Positions 50,192 through 60,050 of a stretch of 64,000 bases of DNA are shown piece by piece (within the stretch, counting starts at the first letter, position 1; each line of letters opens with the position of its first letter). The stretch comes from UBA6952 sp045562575 (GTDB lineage Bacteria > Chloroflexota > Dehalococcoidia > Lucifugimonadales > UBA6952), in contig JBJKVQ010000018.1 of assembly GCA_045562575.1 (NCBI GenBank), positions 62,001 through 126,000 of the forward strand. The letters run 5' to 3'. The translations under genes were made by a program, and so were the position numbers. The notes beneath the pieces are model-generated. The model had not been told where the DNA came from. It ran no database searches and worked only from the letters and a program-made list of their open reading frames with translations.

Positions 50192-51124
50192 ATGCTTAAC
50201 AATCAAGCAGAATTCAAAAACAAGATACACATGGGGCTGTCAAAACGACGAGTAATTACTGGTAAAATTGCAGAAACAGCTTTCTTTTTATGTGCTGTTA
50301 TTTCAATTATCACTACTGTAGGGATTGTAGTAAGTTTATTATCACAATCTCTATATTTCTTTTTTGAAGTCACTTTATGGGAGTTTTTAACAGGTACGCG
50401 ATGGGCACCTATACTCAAACCTCAGAGTTATGGAGTTTTGCCATTAGTCACGGGTACGTTATTAGTATCAGCTATAGCGGCTCTTTTTGCTGTTCCAATA
50501 GGTTTAGCTACGGCAGTTTTTCTTTCAGAATATGCTCCTGATCGAGTTCGTAAAATCGCAAAACCATTCCTTGAAATACTTGCGGGTATTCCAACAGTTG
50601 TATACGGGTATTTTGCTTTAACTTTTGTTACACCTAAATTACAGATTATTTTACCTGACTTAATTATTTTTAATGCTTTAAGTGCAGGTTTAGTTATGGG
50701 TTTGATGATTATTCCAATGGTTTCATCACTGAGTGAAGATGCTATGGTTTCAGTATCTCGTTCTTTAAGAGAGGGGGCTTATGCACTAGGTGCAACACGT
50801 AGTGAAGTTGCATGGAAAGTCGTTGTTCCTGCCGCTTTATCTGGTATTGTTGCATCTTTCATCTTAGCAATTTCTCGAGCCATAGGTGAAACAATGCTTG
50901 TCACTATTGCAGCAGGAGCTACCCCACGTATGTCTTTAGACCCTTTGCAAAGCATTCAAACAATGACTGCTTTTATCGTACAACTTAGTCTTGGAGAAAC
51001 CCCTCATGGGTCAATTGAGTATAATACTATTTTTGCTGTCGGATTACTCTTATTTGTCATGACATTATCTATGAATCTGATTGGTCACTTGATTGTTAGA
51101 AAGTGGCAACAGGTGGATAAATAA
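50192..51124 (+). CDS. pstC: phosphate ABC transporter permease PstC
   Basis: Membrane subunit of the Pst transporter, 310 residues with six or more helices. It has EVTLWEFLTGTRWAPILKPQSYGVLPLVTGTLLVS, LFAVPIGLATAVFLSEYAP, EILAGIPTVVYGYFAL, and the EAA loop (REGAYALGATRSEVAWKVVVPAALSGI). I start it at the ATG at 50192; the extra frame back to 50102 crosses the terminator hairpin and should not be coding. Its stop overlaps the PstA ATG (TAATG). Confidence 0.92.
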   Translation: MLNNQAEFKNKIHMGLSKRRVITGKIAETAFFLCAVISIITTVGIVVSLLSQSLYFFFEVTLWEFLTGTRWAPILKPQSYGVLPLVTGTLLVSAIAALFAVPIGLATAVFLSEYAPDRVRKIAKPFLEILAGIPTVVYGYFALTFVTPKLQIILPDLIIFNALSAGLVMGLMIIPMVSSLSEDAMVSVSRSLREGAYALGATRSEVAWKVVVPAALSGIVASFILAISRAIGETMLVTIAAGATPRMSLDPLQSIQTMTAFIVQLSLGETPHGSIEYNTIFAVGLLLFVMTLSMNLIGHLIVRKWQQVDK

Positions 51125-52014
51125 TGATTAAAAACATTCTTAAAAAAGAAAACTATAACCAAAATCTTAATAGCCGTTATACTAAGGGTAAATTATATTT
51201 CACAGTATTTTTTACTGCCTTGATGATAGCTATTATCGGATTGACTATACTCCTTTTTCAAATAATTTCACAGGGAACAGAAATGTTAAGTTGGACTTTC
51301 GTTTCCAGTTATCCATCTCGTTTTCCTGAAAAAGCTGGAATTTTGTCAGCACTAGTTGGATCCATATGGCTTATGGGACTTACTGGAATATTTGCTGTTC
51401 CATTTGGTATAGGTACTGCTGTTTATCTTGAAGAGTACGCTCCCAAAAATAAATTCACTCAATTCCTAGAAATTAATATTTCAAATCTGGCAGGAGTGCC
51501 ATCTATAGTATATGGTTTGTTAGGTCTTGCTGTTTTTGTTGGAGCTATGAATATGGGGCGAACTTTGATAGCTGGAGCCTTAACTATGGCTTTATTAGTT
51601 ATGCCAATTGTTATTCTTGCATCTCGAGAAGCTATTAAACAGGTACCTAATTCACATAGAGAAGCAGCCTATGCTCTTGGTGCTACTCGTTGGGAAGTAG
51701 TAAGGTCAGTTGTTCTTCCATCTGCAATTCCTGGAATCATGACTGGAGCAATATTGTCGATGTCCAGAGCAGTTGGAGAAGCTGCCCCGGTTTTAGCTGT
51801 TAGTGCGCTAGTATATTTAACTTTTGTCCCAACAGATCCTTTTGATAGATTTACTGTAATGCCTATACAAATATATAATTGGGTGTCTAGACCACAGGAT
51901 GGGTTTAGAGACCTTGCTGCCTCAGGAATAATATTGCTCTTGGTTTTACTCTTATCAATGAACTCAATAGCAATTTACATTCGTAGCAAATATCAAAATA
52001 AATCGGAGGAATGA
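51124..52014 (+). CDS. pstA: phosphate ABC transporter permease PstA
   Basis: Second membrane subunit, 296 residues. The core is GSIWLMGLTGIFAVPFGIGTAVYLEEYAP, NLAGVPSIVYGLLGLAVFV and the EAA loop (HREAAYALGATRWEVVRSVVLPSAIPGIMTG). The N-terminus has a basic stretch before the first helix. It overlaps pstC and pstB by a few bases, so the three are coupled. Confidence 0.94.
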   Translation: MIKNILKKENYNQNLNSRYTKGKLYFTVFFTALMIAIIGLTILLFQIISQGTEMLSWTFVSSYPSRFPEKAGILSALVGSIWLMGLTGIFAVPFGIGTAVYLEEYAPKNKFTQFLEINISNLAGVPSIVYGLLGLAVFVGAMNMGRTLIAGALTMALLVMPIVILASREAIKQVPNSHREAAYALGATRWEVVRSVVLPSAIPGIMTGAILSMSRAVGEAAPVLAVSALVYLTFVPTDPFDRFTVMPIQIYNWVSRPQDGFRDLAASGIILLLVLLLSMNSIAIYIRSKYQNKSEE

Positions 52015-52787
52015 TGATAACCGATGAATATATATTAAGTTCTGATAACCTGAATGTTTATTATGGTAATTTTCAGGCTCTTGCTAATGTCTCAATTAAA
52101 ATAAAACCAAACATTGTAACAGCATTAATCGGTCCATCTGGTTGTGGTAAAAGTACCTTTCTTCGATGTTTTAATCGTATGAATGATCTTATACCTATAT
52201 TCTCATTAGATGGTTCTATCAAATATAAATCTCAGGAGTTGTATGATGATACTACTGACGCTACAAATATTAGATCACAGATAGGAATGGTTTTTCAAAA
52301 ACCTAATCCATTTCCTAAAAGTATATACAACAATGTTGCTTTTGGTTTGAAAATTAATGGGTATACAGGGAATTATGATGAAGCAATTGAAAACTCATTA
52401 CGAAGAGCAGCGTTGTGGGAAGAAGTTAAAGACAGGCTCAACCAAACTGCAATTGGTTTATCTGGTGGCCAGCAACAAAGACTTTGTATAGCCCGTGCTC
52501 TAGCTGTAAATCCGGAAGTTTTACTTATGGATGAACCTGCTTCTGCATTGGATCCCATAGGGACATTAGCAATTGAAGAATTGATACGTGAGTTAGCAGG
52601 AACCGTCACAATTGTTATTGTAACTCATAATATGCAACAAGCAGCCCGTGTATCTGATGAAACAGCATTTTTAATGGTAAATGATAATCGTGCTGGATAT
52701 TTAGTTGAACATGATTCTACAGATAAAATATTCACCAACCCATCCGAAGAACGAACAGAGGCTTATATAACTGGCAGATTTAGTTAA
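52011..52787 (+). CDS. pstB: phosphate ABC transporter ATPase PstB
   Basis: ATPase of the Pst system. Walker A is LIGPSGCGKST, the signature is LSGGQQQRLCIARALA and Walker B is VLLMDEPASALDP. The PstB-specific CFNRMNDLIP stretch follows Walker A, and GMVFQKPNPFPKSIYNNVAFG is typical. The length of 258 residues is normal. A second ATG at 52014 gives better spacing to GGAGG, so the start may be one codon later. Confidence 0.95.
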   Translation: MMITDEYILSSDNLNVYYGNFQALANVSIKIKPNIVTALIGPSGCGKSTFLRCFNRMNDLIPIFSLDGSIKYKSQELYDDTTDATNIRSQIGMVFQKPNPFPKSIYNNVAFGLKINGYTGNYDEAIENSLRRAALWEEVKDRLNQTAIGLSGGQQQRLCIARALAVNPEVLLMDEPASALDPIGTLAIEELIRELAGTVTIVIVTHNMQQAARVSDETAFLMVNDNRAGYLVEHDSTDKIFTNPSEERTEAYITGRFS

Positions 52788-52864
52788 ATACAGAGTGCTT
52801 GCAAAATAATAAAGATACTGATAAAGTCCCTTGAAATATAATTCCAGCAAGGCAGGAGGTACTT

Positions 52865-53539
52865 ATGGAAAATAGAATACGATCAGATTACACTAAATCC
52901 CTGCAGGACTTACAAGATGGATTATTGATTTTAGGAAGTATGGTAGAAAAAGCAATCCATAAATCTATGCAATCTCTTAAAGATAGAGACTTACAATTAG
53001 CACAAACAGTAATAGCTGAAGATGATCTGATAGATCAAAAACGTTTTGAATTAGAAAATTCCGCAGTTACCTTACTCGCAACTCAATCGCCAATGGCTGC
53101 TGATTTACGACTTATTATTTCAGCATTACATATTGCAGTAGAGTTAGAACGAATGGGGGATTATGCAGAAGGTATAGCACGCATAAGCCAAACGATTGGG
53201 GAACAACCTACTCTTAAACCATTAATTGATTTACCCAAAATGACAGAATTAGCTACTACGATGCTACATAAAAGTCTGACTGCATATACTAATAGAGATA
53301 AAGAATTAGCAATCGATGTTTGCAAATCAGATGATGCAGTAGATTCACTATATAGTGATGTTTATCATGAACTTGTGGGAATTATGATTGAAGACCCGGA
53401 TACAGTACAAAGGGCAACTTATTTACTTTGGGTTTCTCACGATGTCGAACGGATTGCAGATCGTGCTACTAATATAGCCGAAAGAGTAATTTATTTAGTT
53501 ACTGGAGAACTTACAGAAATAGATATTTCTACTTATTGA
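52865..53539 (+). CDS. phoU: phosphate signaling protein PhoU
   Basis: A 224-residue all-helical regulator that links Pst to the histidine kinase and prevents uncontrolled uptake. Both repeats of the PhoU domain are visible, with metal-binding EDDLIDQKRFELE near the first, HIAVELERMGDYAEGIARI in the middle, and SDDAVDSLYSDVYHEL with VSHDVERIADRATNIAERVIYL in the second. GGAGGTACTT is before the ATG. It follows pstB by 77 nt. Confidence 0.93.
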   Translation: MENRIRSDYTKSLQDLQDGLLILGSMVEKAIHKSMQSLKDRDLQLAQTVIAEDDLIDQKRFELENSAVTLLATQSPMAADLRLIISALHIAVELERMGDYAEGIARISQTIGEQPTLKPLIDLPKMTELATTMLHKSLTAYTNRDKELAIDVCKSDDAVDSLYSDVYHELVGIMIEDPDTVQRATYLLWVSHDVERIADRATNIAERVIYLVTGELTEIDISTY

Positions 53540-53686
53540 ACAAAATAATTACTTATATACTAATTACCACTGGTACAAATCCAAAAAATGTGTATAATTG
53601 CTTTAGATAAATGGGAATATTCTAAATTTTACTAAATATTCTCCATGATAATTGTATAAATATGAATAATATTTAAGGAGGCTTTT

Positions 53687-54283
53687 ATGAACTGGGTAGA
53701 TTTAGTACTAGCAGTCGTAGGTATTTTTGCTCTCTACCAAGGATACAAAATGGGCTTAATAGGAGCTTTATGTAATTTGGTAGGTTTGTTTGTCGGTATC
53801 TGGGTAGCTGCTAATTTCAATGATGTAATTATGGGTGCTATTTTAGATCAAGGTAATATTGGTGTTTCACTTGCTACATTACTTTCATACATTATTATCA
53901 TTGTAGGTGTTTTTATGGGTGCACAAATTGTCCGCAGAATCATCAAAACAGCAATGAGTATTGTATTGTTAGGATGGGTTGATAGTTTAGGTGCAGTTGT
54001 TGTAGGTGTTTTGTTTGGTGTTTTAGCTTGTGAGGCTGTTATACTCGGCTTTGCTAGAATGGCAAGTGATGCTACATATGAAGATCCAAATCCTGCTACT
54101 ATTATTTCTGAAATGACAGGTTTAAGAGGCGCAGTTGGTGGAGGTTTAACAGAATCCTCACTCACACCTTCCTTCATTGAAATTGTTGAGGCTATACCAG
54201 CAAGTGCATTTGGAATGGTACCTGGTGATCTTGGTGCAGCTTTAGATGAAGTTGCTGCTGAGATTGAAGCAGTTAATGCTTAA
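53687..54283 (+). CDS. CvpA-family membrane protein
   Basis: A 198-residue protein with four membrane helices (about 3-20, 24-44, 60-80, and 98-125). The start NWVDLVLAVVGIFALYQGYKMGLIGALCNLVGLFVGIWVAA is typical for CvpA (colicin V production) proteins. The C-terminus is long and acidic (LDEVAAEIEAVNA), which is unusual for the family. An AAGGAGG site lies upstream. The 147-bp gap before it contains TATAAT-like sequence but no clear promoter. The exact role of the family is unknown. Confidence 0.82.
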   Translation: MNWVDLVLAVVGIFALYQGYKMGLIGALCNLVGLFVGIWVAANFNDVIMGAILDQGNIGVSLATLLSYIIIIVGVFMGAQIVRRIIKTAMSIVLLGWVDSLGAVVVGVLFGVLACEAVILGFARMASDATYEDPNPATIISEMTGLRGAVGGGLTESSLTPSFIEIVEAIPASAFGMVPGDLGAALDEVAAEIEAVNA

Positions 54284-54307
54284 TAGGTAATTATAGATTT
54301 AATATCT

Positions 54308-55165
54308 ATGACAGAAAATAAAATTCACATAGGGGGTCTTACACTAAAAGTATTGTCAGATGGCATACTTGAATTTGACCCCTGTGTGTTTTTCCCCTCA
54401 ACTACTGAGGATGACTGGATTCCTCATAAATCACATTTAAACCATAACTCAAATGTTGTTTTTGAATTATCATGCTATTTAATAGAATCTCAATCTCATA
54501 CCATTCTAATTGATACTGGCATGGGACCAAATCCAAATGTACAAGATCCAAATTTTCCTGAATTAAGTAATGCTTGGGGTATTTTTGATAAATCTTTAGC
54601 AAATAATCATATAGATCCCAAAGACGTAGATCATGTAATATTTACTCATGCTCACCGCGATCATATCGGATGGGCAACTATTGGTTCTGGTGACAGTATT
54701 ACTCCAATGTTTCCCAATGCTACTTACTGGTTGAATGAAAAGGATTGGGATGCTACGTACGATGAAACGATATCTAATAGATTTCCAAATGCTTCAACAA
54801 AATTATGGCCTTTAAAAGATTTTGGTCAACTAAAGTTTTTTGATGAAAACACAGTGATTATACCAGAAATAAAACTGATTCCCTCTCCAGGTCATTCTCC
54901 AGGCCATTATTGTATTCTTATACAATCACAAGATATTGGTGTTTTAATTCCTGGTGATTTGCTACACAATATTGCTCAGTTCGAACGTATCGATTGGATT
55001 TCAAGAGCGGATATAGAACCTAGTGATACGATAGAATCACGCAAAAGTGTTTTTGAATTAATTGTAAACAAAGAGCTTATAGTCGCTGGTAGTCATTTTG
55101 CTACAGGTTTTGGTACGTTGGATCGTTTAGATGGTCAATATCACTGGAGATCAGTCGCATTTTAA
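54308..55165 (+). CDS. metallo-beta-lactamase-fold hydrolase
   Basis: A 285-residue MBL-fold enzyme. The metal site is FTHAHRDHIGWA (H-x-H-x-D-H), with the other ligands in SPGHSPGHYCIL and IPGDLLHN, and the last His in AGSHFATGFG. It resembles AiiA-like lactonases and other quorum-quenching-type hydrolases, but the substrate cannot be assigned. Its TAA stop overlaps the holB stop in the TTAA at 55162-55165. Confidence 0.87.
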   Translation: MTENKIHIGGLTLKVLSDGILEFDPCVFFPSTTEDDWIPHKSHLNHNSNVVFELSCYLIESQSHTILIDTGMGPNPNVQDPNFPELSNAWGIFDKSLANNHIDPKDVDHVIFTHAHRDHIGWATIGSGDSITPMFPNATYWLNEKDWDATYDETISNRFPNASTKLWPLKDFGQLKFFDENTVIIPEIKLIPSPGHSPGHYCILIQSQDIGVLIPGDLLHNIAQFERIDWISRADIEPSDTIESRKSVFELIVNKELIVAGSHFATGFGTLDRLDGQYHWRSVAF

Positions 55166-56133
55166 GGAAATTGGATAAGTAAGTTATCTAATGTTATTCT
55201 GGGGTTACCGTTTTTATTCAAATTTTTAGAAGCTTTATCGATTACTTTTATTGATTCTATAATTTTTTTTAGTTCAAATTTATTTCCTAATTCAATTAAT
55301 TTCTCTTCATAATCGATATTCACTATCAGTTCTTTAGAATTGGTTTTTATTAACATTACATCTCTCAGATAGCCTAGCCAAGTTTCTAGTGTTGTAAATA
55401 TGCTGTTTTTATTTTTGTTAAAATTATTACTCAATTGCTGTGATAGTAGAAAACGATCAGCCATGTCCCCATTAACTATGTCATTAAATAAAGAAATATC
55501 ATGATTACGTGTTTGTAAAAAATTCGTGTCAGTATAAGCTGTGATAGCCCAGCCAAGTCTACCTTTAGAAAGTTTTGAAATTAATTTAGCTTCCTCTTTA
55601 CCTTCATCATTTGAAATATCAAAGTATCGTATTAAGTAATCATGTATTCGTTCAACAGGTAATGGATAAAGTTCGAGATTTTGACATCTTGAAACTATCG
55701 TTGTAGGTAGATATTGTTCATCAGTTGCGCATATTAGAAAAGTTACATTATTTGGTGGTTCTTCTAATATTTTAAGTAAAGCATTACTTGCTTCTATAGT
55801 CAGATTCTCACCATTTAGAATGATGAAGGTTTTGGATGTTGAAAAAAATGGACTCAAAGATACTTGTTCCTGTATATCTCTAACTTCGCCAATAGTATTG
55901 CCAACTAATACCACATCTGGATGTGTTTTCTCATTAACCCTTAAACATTGCGGACATTTTTGACATGGTTTTGATTTTTCAGAACAATGTATAAATTTAG
56001 TTATTTCCAAAGATAGTGTAGATTTACCAATATGTTCGGGTCCAAGTAATAAGTAAGCATGATTTATACGAGTTTTGCTCATGCTGTTTTGGATTAACTT
56101 ATATATGTGATCTTGGCCTTCAAATTTCCACAT
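55162..56133 (-). CDS. holB: DNA polymerase III delta-prime subunit
   Basis: A clamp-loader ATPase-like subunit of 323 residues. The P-loop is LLLGPEHIGKSTL, the zinc-finger cysteines are in CSEKSKPCQKCPQC, and the sensor stretch is FIILNGENLTIEASNALLKILEEPP, with ATDEQYLPTTIVSRCQNLELYP following. The C-terminal collar region is divergent. It is upstream of nothing and follows lysA by 9 nt on the same strand. Confidence 0.9.
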   Translation of the reverse strand: MWKFEGQDHIYKLIQNSMSKTRINHAYLLLGPEHIGKSTLSLEITKFIHCSEKSKPCQKCPQCLRVNEKTHPDVVLVGNTIGEVRDIQEQVSLSPFFSTSKTFIILNGENLTIEASNALLKILEEPPNNVTFLICATDEQYLPTTIVSRCQNLELYPLPVERIHDYLIRYFDISNDEGKEEAKLISKLSKGRLGWAITAYTDTNFLQTRNHDISLFNDIVNGDMADRFLLSQQLSNNFNKNKNSIFTTLETWLGYLRDVMLIKTNSKELIVNIDYEEKLIELGNKFELKKIIESIKVIDKASKNLNKNGNPRITLDNLLIQFP

Positions 56134-56142
56134 GTTGATTGA

Positions 56143-57462
56143 TCATAAAACTTCTAAAGATAATATATCATCAAAAGTTTCACGTTTTCTTATAATTTCT
56201 GATTTTCCATCCTTAACAAGTATTACAGCAGGTTTTAAATTCATATTGTAATTACTTGACATCGGTATACAATAGGCGCCACTTGCAGGTATACAAATTA
56301 AGTCATCTTTTTCTATAAATGGTAGGTTAATATCCTTTATTAATATATCTCCTGATTCACAATATTTGCCTGCTATAGTAACTATTTCAGTATTTTCTTG
56401 ATCTATCTTATTTAAAACAACTGCCTCATATTCTGATTCGTATAATGCAGGTCTAATATTATCTCCCATACCACCATCTACACTGACGTATTTCCTTATA
56501 TTTGGTATATTTTTTATAGAGCCTACACGATATATAGCAACTCCAGATGGACCCGCAATTGCTCTACCTGGCTCAATTATAAGTTTAGGTAATGTAATGT
56601 TATAATTAGCACAGGCATCCATTAATGCATTAGTAATAATTTCTGCATATTCTTTTACACTCGGAGGATTCTCTTTTTGGGTATATGCAATTGCAAATCC
56701 TCCTCCAATACTAATCTCTGTTAAAATAAAATTATACTTATTTGACATATTTACAGCGAATTTAACTGATATGTCCATTGCGTCATTATATGGCTCTACT
56801 TCAAATATTTGTGAGCCTATGTGACAATGTATCCCAACAAGATCAAGTCCCTCAATCTCTAAGCATTTCTTTATTGCCTTTTCTGCATCTCCTGTCTCAA
56901 TAGCAAACCCAAATTTACTATCTAATATTCCAGTTGAAATATAACTATGAGTATGAGGATCGACACCAGGTGAGATACGTATCAAAGCCTTTATAGTACA
57001 ATTTTTACTCTTAATAATAGATGCAAGGTTATCAATTTCATCAAAATTATCTATGACTATTCGACCTATATTATTACTTATTACATACTCTAATTCTTCT
57101 GGTGATTTATTATTACCATGTAGATGAATTTTGTCTGGGTTCATACCTCCCTTTCTTGCTGCTATAAATTCTCCGAGCGAAACGACATCCATTCCCATGC
57201 CTTCTTCAGAAAGGATTGATGTTAATTTTTGATTAATGAAGGCTTTAGAGGCATACGCGACGTGAGTTTTTTCATATCTCGTTCGAAACTCTTTAGTAAA
57301 GGTTTCACATCGTTCTCGAATTGTTGATTCGTCGAATACATATAACGGAGTTCCATATGTATTTGCAAGTTCGGTTAAGCTACAGCCACCTATCATAAGG
57401 TCTTTATTTGACGATACTGTCGTAGTATTAGGGAATATTTTTTCAATTTCTTTGGTAAACAT
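56143..57462 (-). CDS. lysA: diaminopimelate decarboxylase
   Basis: PLP enzyme for the last step of lysine synthesis, 439 residues. The PLP lysine is in HVAYASKAFINQ, the glycine loop is EISIGGGFAIAY, and IEPGRAIAGPSGVAIYRVG and YCESGDILI complete the active site with the cross-dimer cysteine. The ATG at 57462 has AAGGAT upstream; an earlier in-frame ATG adds nine residues without a ribosome site. The gap of 159 bp or more to proB is divergent. Confidence 0.94.
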   Translation of the reverse strand: MFTKEIEKIFPNTTTVSSNKDLMIGGCSLTELANTYGTPLYVFDESTIRERCETFTKEFRTRYEKTHVAYASKAFINQKLTSILSEEGMGMDVVSLGEFIAARKGGMNPDKIHLHGNNKSPEELEYVISNNIGRIVIDNFDEIDNLASIIKSKNCTIKALIRISPGVDPHTHSYISTGILDSKFGFAIETGDAEKAIKKCLEIEGLDLVGIHCHIGSQIFEVEPYNDAMDISVKFAVNMSNKYNFILTEISIGGGFAIAYTQKENPPSVKEYAEIITNALMDACANYNITLPKLIIEPGRAIAGPSGVAIYRVGSIKNIPNIRKYVSVDGGMGDNIRPALYESEYEAVVLNKIDQENTEIVTIAGKYCESGDILIKDINLPFIEKDDLICIPASGAYCIPMSSNYNMNLKPAVILVKDGKSEIIRKRETFDDILSLEVL

Positions 57463-57576
57463 AATATTGTAATCCTTATTGATTTCCATTCATTATAAAT
57501 TCATATATATATTGTAACTGATTAGCAATATCATGTTAATATCTGTATTAAAAAAAACTCTTTGAATTGATACAGA

Positions 57577-57604
57577 TTGTATAGGAATGTGTTTTTGTTA
57601 TAAT
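57577..57604 (+). promoter_or_regulatory. candidate promoter of proBA
   Basis: TTGTAT (57577-57582), a 16-bp spacer and TATAAT (57599-57604). It gives a leader of about 38 nt. The rest of the gap to lysA shows nothing else. Confidence 0.4.
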
Positions 57605-57648
57605 TGTTTTAATTAAATTTATGTCTATATATAAGAAATATTTTAATA

Positions 57649-58758
57649 ATGAACAGATTAGTAGTAAAAGTGGGTACCAACCTTATTACAGATAAGTTAG
57701 GTAAATTGAATATTAAAGTCATGGAATCTATTGTTGCTCAAATTTGCCATTTGCATAATCTTGGGCATCAAATTATTTTAGTAAGTTCAGGAGCAGTTGC
57801 TGCTGGAAAAGAAGCATTAGACAACCCTATACAAAGAAAAGACATCCCTTTCAGACAAATCTTGGCATCTATTGGGCAAAGTAGATTAATGAATATTTAT
57901 CAACAATTATTTAGTGAATATAAAGTTATTGTATCTCAAGCTTTATTAACACATAAAGATATTGATGATCGTGTAGGGTATTTAAACATTAGGGATACCT
58001 TACTAGGCCTAATTGATCACAATGTTATACCAATAATAAACGAAAATGATGTGGTTAATACAGAAGAATTAGGAGAAATGGTTTTCGGTGATAATGATAC
58101 ACTTTCAGCCTTAGTATCAAATCTGATAGATGCTGATTCATTAATATTATTATCAGATATTGATGGTTTATATACAGCTGACCCTTTAACTAATAAAGAT
58201 GCCAAATTAATTCAGTATGTTGATTTTAATGATTTTTCGATAGATGAATATGTGAAAGACGAAACGGTTCATGAAATGAGTAGAGGGGGTATGTTAGCAA
58301 AGATAGAAGCTGCTAAATTAGCTACTTCTTGGGGGTCAACAGTGTATATAGATTCTGGTTATAAAGAAACAGTTTTAGAAGATATTGTAAATAATAATCA
58401 AGAAGGAACAATGTTTGTGTCTTCGGGAGATAAAATAGAATCTAGAAGGCGATGGTTATTAAGTGGTTTGAGACATAACAGCAAAATAGAAGTAGACTCT
58501 GGTGCAGTCATTGCTTTGACTACAAAAAATGGAAGTTTACTTCCTGCGGGAATAATTAAAATTGAGGGCCAATTTGATAAAGGGGATATAGTGTATATTA
58601 TAGACTCTTCTGCAACCTATATTGCATGTGGTGTGACAAACTACTCATCAAATGATGTTAACCAAATTAAAGGGATGAATTCAAAAGATATAAAAGAACA
58701 ATTTCAGGAATTTACACACGATGAAATAGTTCATAAAAACAATTTAGTATTACTATAA
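57649..58758 (+). CDS. proB: glutamate 5-kinase
   Basis: First enzyme of proline synthesis, 369 residues. The amino acid kinase domain has VVKVGTNLITDK and ILVSSGAVAAGKEAL, the IPIINENDVVNTEELGEMVFGDNDTLSALVSN stretch, and SDIDGLYTADP. A C-terminal PUA domain follows (about 275-360; SGAVIALTTKNGSLLPAGI). Feedback by proline is normal for the family. It is followed by proA after 13 nt. Confidence 0.95.
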   Translation: MNRLVVKVGTNLITDKLGKLNIKVMESIVAQICHLHNLGHQIILVSSGAVAAGKEALDNPIQRKDIPFRQILASIGQSRLMNIYQQLFSEYKVIVSQALLTHKDIDDRVGYLNIRDTLLGLIDHNVIPIINENDVVNTEELGEMVFGDNDTLSALVSNLIDADSLILLSDIDGLYTADPLTNKDAKLIQYVDFNDFSIDEYVKDETVHEMSRGGMLAKIEAAKLATSWGSTVYIDSGYKETVLEDIVNNNQEGTMFVSSGDKIESRRRWLLSGLRHNSKIEVDSGAVIALTTKNGSLLPAGIIKIEGQFDKGDIVYIIDSSATYIACGVTNYSSNDVNQIKGMNSKDIKEQFQEFTHDEIVHKNNLVLL

Positions 58759-58771
58759 AAAAGGATAAATA

Positions 58772-60043
58772 ATGGGTATAAATTTTAAAGAAATTTGTAT
58801 ATCTGCAAAAAAGGCGTCAAGAGAATTTTCACTCCTTGAGAAAGGACAAAGGAATCAAATTTTGCTTAGAATCGCTTCAAGGATATTAGAAGGTAAGAAT
58901 CAAATATTGACCGCAAATAAAATTGATTATGACAATGCGAAAGTAAGCGGATCTGATAACCACATATTAGATAGATTATTTTTAAATGAAGAAAGAATCG
59001 ATGCAATTGTTGATGGAGTCTATCAAATAGTTGAGTTAGAAGACCCCTTGGGTATTGAATACGATAGTAATGTCAGACCAAATGGGCTAAATGTAAGTAA
59101 AATATCAGTGCCTCTTGGGGTAATTGGTGTTATTTATGAAAGCAGACCAAATGTGACCCTCGATATAGTAGCTTTGTGTGTTAAATCTGGGAATGTATGT
59201 ATATTAAAAGGTGGATCAGATACATTAAATACTAATAATACAATTGTTGCTCTTATCCACAAAGCTTTTGCTGATTTAAAATTAAACCCCAATATAGTTC
59301 AATTTATAAATAGTTCTGATAGGAAATATGTAGACTCTATGTTATCTGCAATTGATTATATTGATCTGATTATACCTCGAGGCGGCGCTGAACTTGTAAA
59401 TATGGTTCGGGAAAAATCAAGAGTTCCTGCAATTACAGGTGGTATAGGTGTTTGTCATATTTATGTTGATGAATCAGCTAATATTAATAAAGCTGTTGAA
59501 ATAATACACAATGCAAAAGTTCAACGACCTAGTGTTTGCAATGCTTTAGATACAGTTCTATTTAGCCAAAATATAACAGAAGATATAATTATAAATGTTG
59601 CAAGAAAGTTACTTGAATCAGAGGTGGAAATTCATGCAGATTCTAAAAGTTTCGATATCATATCTTCCTTAAATGAGGATTACCCAAATAGTATCTGTCT
59701 TGCATCAGATGATGACTGGGGACAAGAATTTTTATCACTTACTTTATCAATGAGGATGGCTGATTCAATAGAAGATGCGATCGAGTATATAAATTATTAT
59801 GGTGGTCATTCTGAGGCAATTATTTCTGAAAATAATGACCATATAGCACAATTTTCGAAAGCTATAGATTCTTCTGCAGTTTTTGTAAATGCTAGTACTA
59901 GATTCAATGATGGTGGCGAACTAGGTTTAGGAGCTGAAGTTGCAATTAGTACATCTAAAATCCATGCTAGAGGACCTATGGGAATTAAAGATCTAACCAG
60001 TTACAAATGGATTGTGATTGGTGATGGGCAAATACGTGACTAA
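58772..60043 (+). CDS. proA: glutamate-5-semialdehyde dehydrogenase (gamma-glutamyl phosphate reductase)
   Basis: Second enzyme of proline synthesis, 423 residues. The NADPH domain has VIYESRPNVTLDIVALCVKSGN, with ILKGGSD, and the catalytic cysteine is in QRPSVCNALDTV. The C-terminus has SSAVFVNASTRFNDGGELGLGAEVAIST. The start is just after AAAAGGATAA. It is the second gene of proBA and runs into the convergent ThDP gene (7-nt gap). Confidence 0.96.
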   Translation: MGINFKEICISAKKASREFSLLEKGQRNQILLRIASRILEGKNQILTANKIDYDNAKVSGSDNHILDRLFLNEERIDAIVDGVYQIVELEDPLGIEYDSNVRPNGLNVSKISVPLGVIGVIYESRPNVTLDIVALCVKSGNVCILKGGSDTLNTNNTIVALIHKAFADLKLNPNIVQFINSSDRKYVDSMLSAIDYIDLIIPRGGAELVNMVREKSRVPAITGGIGVCHIYVDESANINKAVEIIHNAKVQRPSVCNALDTVLFSQNITEDIIINVARKLLESEVEIHADSKSFDIISSLNEDYPNSICLASDDDWGQEFLSLTLSMRMADSIEDAIEYINYYGGHSEAIISENNDHIAQFSKAIDSSAVFVNASTRFNDGGELGLGAEVAISTSKIHARGPMGIKDLTSYKWIVIGDGQIRD

Positions 60044-60050
60044 ATTGATT

